DNA from: Mesostigma viride
Lineage: Eukaryota; Streptophyta; Mesostigmatophyceae; Mesostigmatales; Mesostigmataceae
Assembly (NCBI GenBank): GCA_009746045.1
Contig: RPFO01000104.1
Location: forward strand, 4,720,477-4,784,476
Reading direction: 5' to 3'
DNA: 64,000 nucleotides
Shown: piece after piece, positions 11,231 to 23,200 of the stretch
How positions within the stretch are numbered: position 1 is the stretch's first letter
How the letters are laid out: every line of letters begins with the position of its first letter
Position numbers and translations under genes: made by a program
The notes under the pieces: model-generated
The model's database searches: none
Seen by the model: the letters and a program-made list of their open reading frames with translations, nothing else
What the model was told of the DNA's origin: nothing

Positions 11231-14200
11231 CTGACAGTAAGAGCTGTTGCAGCCATCACTGTTTTGACATCTTTTAATGACAGGCTCTTGCTGTTGTTTC
11301 AACAACATGCTTAGCCCTTTTCCCCGCTCCCCGGCACTCCCCCTACTGCCTGGCTTGGCGCCACTTAAATACAGCTCATGCACCCTCTGCTAACAAAGAG
11401 TGTTTCTTTTACGCCATGATCGCCCCAGTCTCTCTTGCGCTGGGCCTCAACCATGGCGGCCTCTAACATGCCTACTATCATGAATAATATCCCTAATATT
11501 ACTATCATGCCCGTGCCTGCCACCCGCAAGTGCCGCCTTCGCCCTGCTTGGCGCTACCATGGTGTCTACCCGTCCCTGCTAGCAAAGAGCTCCAAATGTG
11601 TGGTTGGGCCCCACCCTTCCCCCTTCCTTTGCAAATGTCTCCCTTTCTCTGGGGCAACCAGTTTGTATTGGTCCACGACGGCACTGATGACGGTACACTA
11701 CTGATGGCGGTGGTAGCGTATATGATTTCTCGTTCCATTGATACATCAACAGTATAACTATAAACAGTTATAACTGTAAACGGTATGCTTTATCATTGCC
11801 TTTTCTTGCCTCTTCCACCCTCTCCCCCCTTCCTCTGCAGGTTCCTATCCCTCTCGGGCAACCGCATCAGCGGCGTCCTGCCCGAATCGCTCATGAAGTT
11901 GGCTCCCTGGCTGCTGGAGCTGCAGGTGGGCCAGCAGAACATCTCTGGGACGCTGCCGGCGGTGGCATTCCAGAACATGACCCACCTGACCATGTTCGGG
12001 ATGGAGCGGACGCTGGTCTCGGGGTCCATCCCTGCGGAGCTCGTGCAGCCGTCCCTGGAAGGTGGGTGCGGGACCTTCCTGCAGTAGTGACGTTCGTGGG
12101 TGGCGGCTCCTTGTGGGTGCGTACCGAATGGTGGCAGTGAACATTGCATGTGCGTTGGCCTGTGTTGATCTCTTCCGTTGGTGTATACTGGAGCTTCGAT
12201 AAATCTCACTAAGTGTAGTGCACCTCAGTGAACATTGCATGTGCGTTGGCCTGTGTTGATCTCTTCCGTTGGTGTATACTGGAGCTTCGATGAATCTCAC
12301 TAAGTGTAGTGCACCTCTTTGCAAGCAGGTGTTTAATGCTGCCTTCCCGGTTTGCGCTGTCTGCTGTGCTTGTGTGCGCGTTTATACTAATCCTTACTAA
12401 TCGCAAAGGTGAACTTAGTATTCCACTGTTTTGCTTATGTTGTCTTGCCTCCTGTGACCAAGATTTGCTTGTGTCCAGTCGCCTGGGCCCTCTGAGCCCC
12501 GTGGTTTTCTGTTTGCTGCTTACAAGTACGCTGGTGTGCGCAGCCTTTACTTTTAGCAGCATTATTGTAAGGATCCTGGAATGACGTTCATCCAGATGGT
12601 TATTTGCCGGCCCTCGCAGCGGTTACGGCGGAGATTGGAGAAAGAAGTGTATTTCACTGCTGTACAAATATAAGTTTCATTCTCCAGCATGTGTGTAACG
12701 AGCCTGGAGTAATGCTCATAGTAGTATTACAATGTGGTGCGCTTATCTATCTATTCTATCTATTCTCGCCCTCGCAGTATTTACGGCGGAGAACTGCCTC
12801 CTGGAGGGGCCCTTACCCAACATCGACGGGCCGCGCTCGCTCGTCAGCTTCCGCATAGATGGCAACGCGCGCCTGTGCGGGACCCTCCCCACATTTCTCC
12901 TAAGCCTGCCATCCCTCAACACCACCGGGACGGGAATCGGCCCATTCTGCCCTTCCCCGCCGCCCCCACTGTCGTCGCCTCTGCTGTCTCCAAGCTCATC
13001 ACCACCCGCATCCACCACGCCGCCCTCAAGCCCACCGCCGCCCCCCACCCCGCCACCACCCCCAAGTCCACCCCCACCCATCCCGCCACCCCCAAGTCCA
13101 CCCCCACCCAGCCCGCCTCAATTCCCTCCTCCACCGCGAACTTCACCTCCACCCCCTTCTCTGCCACCTCCGGGGCTTCCCGCAGCCCCGACATTGCCCC
13201 CCTCCCCCTCCGTATCCCCTCCTCCCCACGCACCCAACCCGCCACTCCCCTCAGTGTCGCCCCCGCCTGCGTCCAACCCACCACCCCCACCCCCACCATC
13301 ACCACCACCGCCATCGCCACCACCGCCCCGCGTGGCCCCTCGTTCCTCGAGCCCTCCACCACCGCCACTTGCCCGCGACGAGACACCGCCGACCGTCACC
13401 TTCCACGCCTACCCGCGCCCGCAGGACAACAGGTTAATAGCCATGTTCCGTTTCTCCCTGTTGGACTTTGTGCTCGACCGGGAGGTAGGGGCCGAGGTCC
13501 CCGTGGGTGGGTGCCCAGGGTGCACGTACCTCTGCCAGGTGGACGGTCGGACCCTCACAAAGTCTGATTTCGTGCTCCCCACAGGGAATGGGGGGCGAGG
13601 GACGAGCGCAAGCATCATTGCTAACAGCACCATGGGGACGGGGATGAGCTGCACTCCTGGCGTGAACTTCTGGATCAAATTGCTAGCGCACGGCGATCAC
13701 CTGCTCACCATAACGGCGATGGACTCCTCGGGCAACACCAACAAGACGTCCGTGTCGTGGACCACGAGGGACACCCGGCCCAACGTGACCCTCTCGCTAG
13801 TCACGTACGACGAGGAGGATGCCACGTGGCAAAGAGTGGTTCCGGATCCCAGTGGCAACGGGACCAGCGCAAGCAAACAAGCGGACTATCTGCGCACTAC
13901 CTGGGACGTCCTGTTCTTTTTGCTCAGCTTCAGTGAGGCGGACGGCTTTGAGGAATGCCTTCCCCGCAGCTGCCCCACAGACGACCCCATGCTTCCCTAC
14001 AGTGCGTGCCCCTCCCCACCGTCCGCCGACTGGGTCCATGTCGCCCTAGGCGGCTCCGCGTCCGCGGTCCAGGCATCCCTGCCAGGGCCCGGGCTTGCCT
14101 ACGAAATGGAGCGCGGGCGCAAATACCTCACAGGGGTGCAGCCGACCAGCGATGGGGTGGTCGTGGTGAGCGTCCCTTCCGGCCTATGCATCGACGACTA

Positions 14201-17200
14201 CGGGAACAGCAACCTGGCGTCGGCGACGAGAGTGAGCATCCAAATCGACGCCTCCGCGCCCTACGCTGTGGAAATCTCCACGACGGACGTTAGCCTTCTG
14301 GCCGTCTTGGTGAACGGGACCGAGAAGGTCGCATACGTTGCCAGCCAGGCGCCTCTCTCGTTCCTGGTGAGGTTCTCGGAGCCGATGGCGACCAGGGGGT
14401 GCACGAGCAGGGTGGTCTCGGCCATGCAGGCGATGACCCCTCTGAAAATCCGCAACTTTTCTTCGCTGTATTCGATGGGGGGAAGCAACGTGGCGAACCC
14501 GTCGCTGTCATCGACGGATACGTCATCCACGTCCGGGTCCTCAGCGATCGCGTTCACATTCCAGCTGTACCCCACCCCGGTCCGCAGCGTCGCTGATGCG
14601 GTCAGCGTGGTCGTCAATTACGGTGTGTGCAGGGACGTTGCCGGGAACCTCAATGTGATGCCGCCATCTGGCGCGACGGCGGCGGCCGACCCTTTCTTGC
14701 TCATGTTCGACGGCACCCCACCTGTCCCAGACGTGCGGAGCCTCCAAGGGAGCGAGGCAGCGACGTCCCCGTTTCTGTTCCAGATTCGGTTCACCGAGGT
14801 CGTCTTTAACTTTACCTTGGACGGCATCGCCATCACCGGCGGTAACGACACAGGCGACAACGCCACAGTTCTCACATCCGTGGGCCAAGGGATGTACCTT
14901 CTCCAGGTCACTCCCTTGACAGAGCACTTTGTGCGGGTCTCGGTAAACTCCGGCGCGGGGAGTGACCTGCTGGGAAACCCCTCGACGGCGTCCAATATCG
15001 CCATGTGTCAGCATTACACGGTAAGCAGCGCAGTAAGCTCGGCCGCCATGACCGCCAACACGGCGGTGGCAGCGACCGCGGGCGCGGCGGCGGTGATCGC
15101 TGGGGTTGGGTCGAGCGTTGGGGGTGGAGCAGTGGGGGCCACGGCGGGGGCCGGCGTGGCGGGGGCCGGCCTCACGTACCTGGCGGGGCACCTGCAGGTG
15201 CGTGAGCCTTTTCCGGGGTTCTCCCGTTGCCCTTTAGGATATTTTTGTAAATTCTGATTGCCTACGAAGTTCTACTCCAGTCGTACCTTATTGTGTTGGT
15301 GTTGTGTTGTCTCCTGTGTGTGACCTTGGCCTTGCTGGGTACACAGTGGCCTTCACAATATATTATATGGTTAGACATATACTATATTACATTTGGTATT
15401 ACACATATTATATGGGGACACAGTGACCTTCACACTATATTATATGGTTAGACATATACTATATTACATTTGGTATTACATATATTATATGGGGACACAG
15501 TGACCTTCACAGTATATTATATGGTTAGACATATACTATATTACATTTGGTATTACATATATTATATGGGGACACAGTGACCTTCACAATATATTATATG
15601 GTTAGACATATACTATATTACATTTGGTATTACATATATTATATGGGGACACAGTGACCTTCACACTATATTATATGGTTAGACATATACTATATTACAT
15701 TTGGTATTACATATATTATATGGGGACACAGTGACCTTCACAGTATATTATATGGTTAGACATATACTATATTACATTTGGTATTACATATATTATATGG
15801 GGACACAGTGACCTTCACAGTATATTATATGGTTAGACATATACTATATTACATTTGGTATTACATATATTATATGGGAACACAGTGACCTTCACACTAT
15901 ATTATATGGTTAGACATATACTATATTACATTTGGTATTACATATATTATATGGGAACACAGTGACCTTCACAGTATATTATATGGTTAGACATATACTA
16001 TATTACATTTGGTATTACATATATTATATGGGGACACAGTGACCTTCACAGTATATTATATGGTTAGACATATACTATATTACATTTGGTATTATCGGTT
16101 TTCTCTGAATATAGTTTAATTAACGCATGCGGGAAAGATAAGGCCGCCATGCCTTGGCCTGGATGTGGAAGGCTGTCTGCGACATGGGCTGACTAATTCG
16201 ATCTGTACAAAGGGTTTCCTGCTCGCCCGAATTTTCCTTGGATGACCCGGTTGTTTATAAGGGTCGGTGGCTATTGATTAGCGGTCCGAGAAAATTAATT
16301 GTAGGTTTTATACGACTTGGTTGCAAAAATTCGTGTTTGGTTGCACCAGCTGAGGTTAGGAGGGGACCTGTAGGGTCGGCTGGTTGCTTAACGAATCTTT
16401 GGCTGATTTGGGTTCTTTAGTGAGTCGTGATTAATTATTGTATAGTGGATTCGGACTGGCCCAAGGGGTCGATGGGCGAGTTTTATGTTTGTCAGTCTTG
16501 GGAACCTTGTATAACTACCTGTACGGTTAACGCACTAGCCTGGGGGTGCGTGGCCACGTTGTTTGTAGTGGCGTTTTCAGCACTGTTCAGGCCGGCGTGT
16601 GACGCATGCCGGTGTTAATTAATTTAGGATGATGTCAGCTTGTGTGTCGGCGGGCCATGCCTTAAGCAAGCTAGGCAGGCAATGATCCGCAATTGTTTCT
16701 TTCACAATGGCGGCAATGGCCGCCTGTGCAAAATTGCACATTCTAGCGCGGGTTGCATCTGTCTTGTAGCCGAGGCAGATGGTGGCACAACCGCTAAGTT
16801 GTTCGACCAAGCATAGTATAGTTGGTCGTGCAACGGAAAGAAAATTTAAATTTACCCCCATGTCGTTTTCCCCGGCTGCGGGTCTTTTTGACATGGGCGA
16901 AGGATGGGGCGCTACTCCGGCGGTTTGGCCAGCTTCGGCGGAGCTGTTTATAAGTTACTAAAACAGCTCTAGTGTCACATCGCAGGCTTGCCACCTTGCG
17001 ATGGTGCGTGGGAAGTGACCTGGACTCAAAAGGTCCTGAACCAGGTTCCTGTCAGCAACGGCCTGTTTTTTCATAAATTATTTTTTGCGGCGGCAGGTCA
17101 GTTGTCCAGCTGCCCCTGCCGAGGGGGGGTGGTTGGGGACAATAGGAGCCGCACGAGAGTTGCGTTCCGAAGCTAGAAATTTCCCTATTGCGAGACTCGA

Positions 17201-20200
17201 GTTGGGGAGGGCGTCTTAGGGAGGCGAGGCTACGCCAGACCTTTGTCGTTCCTTTTCGTCTCAGCACCTGCTGCGCGGCTCAACCTCTTATGGTGTCGTA
17301 AAACCTCTTTCCTTTTTGGACGGTTCCGGAATGGCGAAATGCTGGCTCTTTTTGAGGGCTTGCTTTTGGGGTGGTCACCGGCTTGTGTCGCATTGTAACC
17401 AGCGGGCCCCTGCGGGGGTTAATATAGCCTAGCGCGGGCTGAGTCGCCATTTAAGATGTTGCGACACGCTCTTTCGCGCACGGTGGTCATGAGTTTAATC
17501 GGCGCAATGGGGTTGGCGCCAGGGGGGGTAATTGGGTGGAGGCTTCTTGCTTCCGCGTGCGGATTGAGAAACCTTAAGGCCACTGCTAACTGCTGCATTT
17601 GTGGCAGGGCTCCACTTATTGTATTCAATCAAATGCTGGTCTTCTTGGGAGCTGAGTGATCTTAATCGGTTTTCTCTGAATATAGTTTAATTAACGCATG
17701 CGGGAAAGATAAGGCCGCCATGCCTTGGCCTGGATGTGGAAGGCTGTCTGCGACATGGGCTGACTAATTCGATCTGTACAAAGGGTTTCCTGCTCGCCCG
17801 AATTTTCCTTGGATGACCCGGTTGTTTATAAGGGTCGGTGGCTATTGATTAGCGGTCCGAGAAAATTAATTGTAGGTTTTATACGACTTGGTTGCAAAGA
17901 TTCGTGTTTGGTTGCACCAGCTGAGGTTAGGAGGGGACCTGTAGGGTCGGCTGGTTGCTTAACGAATCTTTGGCTGATTTGGGTTCTTTAGTGAGTCGTG
18001 ATTAATTATTGTATAGTGGATTCGGACTGGCCCAAGGGGTCGATGGGCGAGTTTTATGTTTGTCAGTCTTGGGAACCTTGTATAACTACCTGTACGGTTA
18101 ACGCACTAGCCTGGGGGTGCGTGGCCACGTTGTTTGTAGTGGCGTTTTCAGCACTGTTCAGGCCGGCGTGTGACGCATGCCGGTGTTAATTAATTTAGGA
18201 TGATGTCAGCTTGTGTGTCGGCGGGCCATGCCTTAAGCAAGCTAGGCAGGCAATGATCCGCAATTGTTTCTTTCCCCTCCCTCCCACCCTGGAGGCTTCT
18301 TGCTTCCGCGTGCGGATTGAGAAACCTTAAGGCCACTGCTAACTGCTGCATTTGTGGCAGGGCTCCACTTATTGTATTCAATCAAATGCTGGTCTTCTTG
18401 GGAGCTGAGTGATCTTAACATATATTATATGGGGACACAGTGACCTTCACACTATATTATATGGTTAGACATATACTATATTACATTTGGTATTACATAT
18501 ATTATATGGGAACACAGTGACCTTCACAATATATTATATGGTTAGACATATACTATATTACATTTGGTATTACATATATTATATGGGGACACAGTGACCT
18601 TCACAATATATTATATGGTTAGACATATACTATATTACATTTGGTATTACATATATTATATGGGAACACAGTGACCTTCACAATATATTATATGGTTAGA
18701 CATATACTATATTACATTTGGTATTACATGTATTATATGGGAACACAGTGACCTTCACAGTATATTATATGGTTAGACATATACTATATTACATTTGGTA
18801 TTACACATATTATATGGGGACACAGTGACCTTCACACTATATTATATGGTTAGACATATACTATATTACATTTGGTATTACATATATTATATGGGGACAC
18901 AGTGACCTTCACACTATATTATATGGGTACCTTCACAATATATTTGTAACGTAGGTTTGGTTACCAAAAGGATTCGATGCCGTTTTTCTTTTTCATGTTT
19001 GTCATCGTCGGTATAACCTTAGAAGGGTGCTCCTAATGAAGACTGCCTCCAGCCTTAGGGAGGGAGAGGGTTGGAGCTTTGGTTTCCTCTGATGTACTTG
19101 AGCCGATTGGCTAAGCGCGATTAGATGCCATGTTGGCATGGTGGCACCATCTAGCGACATCCTTTGGCTCATGATGGTGACCCCATCCTTCCTCACGGCA
19201 AGGTGCCTCTTATGGAAAGCTGCACACGTCCTTTTGTCCATGTACTTACATCCGTCACACACACGTTCCATTCTCGTCCCACAACCTGCACACATTCGCG
19301 CTTCTCACACCCGCACCCCTAGCAGGGCCTGCAGCAGTTCAACGGTCTGGGCGCACCGCTCGACTCGTCGGTCCGCCAGCTCACACACGAGATGCGCTGG
19401 CTCAACTACCAGTTCGGTTCCGACTGGTTTTTTGGGGTGGTCAGCCAGAACTCGACCAGCACCAACGCCAGCAGTGATGCCCTTAGCAACATCCATAACA
19501 ACCCCTACTTCAACACTTCACGGTTCGGGAGTGGGGAGGGGCTGCTCCGGGGGAGGTTGCTGCTGTCGCGGGGGTTTTATTCGGTCGGCCCACGGATCCC
19601 GGGCCACTTGATCAGGCGGCTGCTGGCGAGCCAAGGGGACCGCGGGGGTTCCAGGAGGCTGCTGGAATTGGAGGGGGAGGAAAAGGGTGTCATCACTGGT
19701 CCAGATGAGAGTATGTACCCAGACGGTAGCACTACAGGACAGCCTGGTTCATGGGATAGTAGGGGTAGTTTACCGTACCATGTATTCGTAGGTATCGGCG
19801 ATAATCCGCGCGTGTTACTGGGGGGCAGCGAGGGCGTGGATTGGGTAAAGGACGGGATGGTGGTATCGCCAGGCGGGGGCGGGCTAAGAACCTACCACCA
19901 GGTGGCAACGGGGGCAGACCTACGTCGAGTGCCGGACGAGAACAGCCAGGGGAGGCGATTGCAGAGGCAACAACTGCTGGAGCGCAACGGGACAGCGGAG
20001 ACTGGTCGCTGGGGGGCACCTGGGCAGCGACGCCTGCTAGGGAACGTGGCATTGTCGGGAAATGGGACGTTCAACATGACGTCGAACAGCAGCACTGGAG
20101 GGTCGCTAAAGGACGATCTCCAAATGAGCCTGGCGGAGCTGACCTCCGTCTCGATGCTGTCATCCGGCGGTCTCGAGGACTTTGTCTCCTCTAACCTGAA

Positions 20201-23200
20201 TTCGTCGCTGTCGGACTTTACCAGCTGGCGTGACTTCGTGGTCGTGTTCATCTGGCAGGGGGTCCAGTTCGTGGCCCTCTGCGTGATCCACTACGCGGCG
20301 CACAAGGCGTGGAACTGGTGGCTGCCGCGACGGACACTGCCTCGGATGCTAGAATTCCCGCGCCTGGAGCTGCTCCTGCTCGTGCTGTCCCTCCCGGCCA
20401 TCTCGCGCGCAGGTGCGTACGCGGTCACCACCAAGTCCCCCGGTCTTATTGTCGCAGGGTCGATTGCGCTCCTCACCTTCCCGGTCGGGTTCCTTAGCTT
20501 CACCGGGTGGTTCATCGCCACACGGCTGTTCGAGGGGAGGGTCATCTTCAAGGCCCCCAGGGACGGGGACGTGGGCGCCTCGGGCGAGTTTGGTTCGCTC
20601 TCGTTGGTGGACACGCCCACCGGTGCCAGCGGGAAGCATTCCTCGCTCGGGCAAGTGATCGACTTGGAGTTGGCACGCGCGGCGGCAAAGCGCGTGCCAG
20701 GAGCCGGGGCGGAGAGCCACAAGGCGTCTCGTCTGGGCAACCACCACATGGCGGAAATTTCCAAAGACGGGGTGTCACCATACGCAGAAGAGCTGCAGTC
20801 AGGGAGGGGGGTGGCCGCCACCGTCGGGGACGGCAGGGCCCCCACGAGCGCGAAATCACTCGCAGCGCGGTCAATGCTGGTTATTGCATCCGCCAAGGTG
20901 AAGGAGGGGCTGGGCGGTTTTCGAACGGTTATCGTGGGCAGCAGGCGGGAGGGCGAGTGGGCGCGGGGCGAGCTGGAGGAGCCGGACTGGGTGGCTAAAT
21001 ATGGGTGCGTATGCATCCTATTCAGGCTGTTATCCTCTAACCAACTGTGGGGGCGAGCTAGAAGAGGAGGATTGGGTGACAAAATATGGACGCGTATGTG
21101 TTGTATGTAGATCACGGCTGTTATGTAGGGCTCTTGTATTCTGATCTCATTGACTGCGACGACTCCATTTCATGCAGAGGCACCTTGCAATCCAACAGGC
21201 CCTCGTAATTTAGAGTCCCCGAATCCTTTTATTTTTTAATAATTAGACCAACAAGGCTTGCTACAGATGTACAGCTTGCAGTGCGGCTTCTGTTTACGGG
21301 GCGCCCCACATATCAGTGGGCTACAGTCGCTATTTACCGTATGTAAGTACAACAGTTATGGCCATCGCATGCACTCCCATGCACACAGGCCCTCGTGCGA
21401 GGACTTCTCAATCTGAGGCACGTAATCGCTGTCTATTAGGTCATGCTTACCCGCAACAACTACTAATGTGCCTATTAATGCACACAATCTCAAATCTGAG
21501 GACTTCCTCAGGCCCGCATAAGGTGGTTACCAAGCTGGCATGCACGAGCTGTGCTTGCTGCTACTCAGTTTTCGCCAAGTATAACTATTATATGTCCTCG
21601 CACCCCTTCATGCACCTTCATCCCCGCATCTTCATCCAACTTCACCCACCTTCACGCACCTTCATGCACCTTCATGCACCTTCATCCAACTTCACCCACC
21701 TTCACGCACCTTCATGCACCTTCATGCACCTTCATCCAACTTCACCCACCTTCACGCACCTTCATGCACCTTCATGCACCTTCATCCAACTTCACCCACC
21801 TTCACGCACCTTCATGCACCTTCATGCACCTTCACCCACCTTCACCCACCTTCACGCACCTTCATGCACCTTCATGCATCTTCATCCAACTTCACCCACC
21901 TTCACGCACCTTCATGCACCTTCATGCACCTTCATCCAACTTCACCCACCTTCACGCACCTTCATGCACCTTCATCCACCTTCACGCACCTTCACCCACC
22001 TTCATCCCCGCACCTTCATCCCCGCACCTTCAGGCTTCTCTTCGAGGATTTTTCGGGGCCCCGCAAGGTGGTCACCAGGCTGGGACGTGCACACAAGGAA
22101 GCCACCAGCGCCAAGAAGAAGCTGCTGCGTGAACAGCGCGAGTCCTCGCAAGCAGAACAAGGGGCCCAGGTGTCGCCATGGCGTGGCTCGCTGGCCCTGT
22201 GGAGCATCGCCACCCGATGGAGGCGGCAGCCAGTACCCACTGTGTCCGTCTCACACTCGCCCACAGAGGCGCCCGACACGCCGATGGAGTCCACGCCGGC
22301 AGAGACGGTCAAGGCGGATAGCGATGACGATGATGACGATAGTAGTATGAGTGACAGTGGCCATTTTGACGACGGGCACTGGATGGACGAGGGGAGGAGC
22401 AAGGGGGGGCGTATAGTTGATGTCATGGGGGCGTGGGGCAGCTTTAATGGTTCAGGGAGTAAAGCTCTAAGAGTGGAGAAGGTCAAACCAAAGTTACCGC
22501 CGGACAGAGAATCGCATCCGTCACCATCGGCCAAGCCATCTCCGCTGCAAGGTCTCGCAATACCGGGGGTCTCAGCGAGCCAGGGCGCATCCCAGGCGAT
22601 GTCGCCCCAGGGCCCGTACAGCAGCGGGCGGCATGTTTTGCCAGATTCCCACCACGACGACCTGCTCGTGCGGATGGACACTGGGAAGTGGAGGCGACGC
22701 ATTCTCCGGGGGGGGGACAGGATTCTGCTGGACCGGTACGCTTTACTGTAGTTGTTTATTCAGGGGGGGGGCATACGCTTTTGCTGTTAGTTGTTTACTT
22801 AGCTGTTAGTTTTTTACTTAAGGGGGAACAGTGCGCTTTTGCTATTAGTTATTTTTTAAGGCTTGCCCTATTTACTGTTGGTTGGCCTATGTATTTCACT
22901 AATTGCCCTATTTCACTAGTTGCCCTATTTATGGTGGTTTCCCTATTTCACTAGTTACCCTATTTCACGTGTTGCCCTATACTGTCTCTGTGTTCTAGAA
23001 TCACTGCCTGTTCTCTGTCGGGCCCATGTCCTCATGTCCATGGCAACACGATGCTGTCCTGCAGGGCCGCCAACTGCCTTAGTCTTGTTCAAAAAGCGTT
23101 GTTATTTGTCCACCTTGATCAGTTACGGTCGTGGACAAGATGCTGCTGAACCGGCATGCTATTCTATTTGGGTGGGCTCCATGTTATATGAAAAGCCGAT

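Larger units (their letters stand above)
9573..11840 (+). other. Intron 6 (2.3 kb)
   Basis: Contains a structured inverted repeat (9776-9859), a poly-G run near 9980, GTGCTTGGTTTAG repeats (10120-10200), a 107-bp duplication (10460-10690) and a CT tract (11138-11229). The rest is unassigned. Confidence 0.6.
15198..19322 (+). other. Intron 8 (4.1 kb): satellite with inserted dimer
   Basis: Composed of a short unique lead, two blocks of the same 77-bp satellite, an inserted tandem dimer element between them, and about 390 bp of unassigned sequence before exon 9. Confidence 0.7.

Noticed and set aside
13118..13399. Gly-rich and other antisense frames opposite the proline spacer
   Set aside because: Shadow translations of the PPPPSPPPP coding region.
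16095..18418. Standard Helitron
   Set aside because: The 3' end is CTTAA and not CTRR, no convincing terminal hairpin was found and no Rep/helicase is present, so the class is left open.
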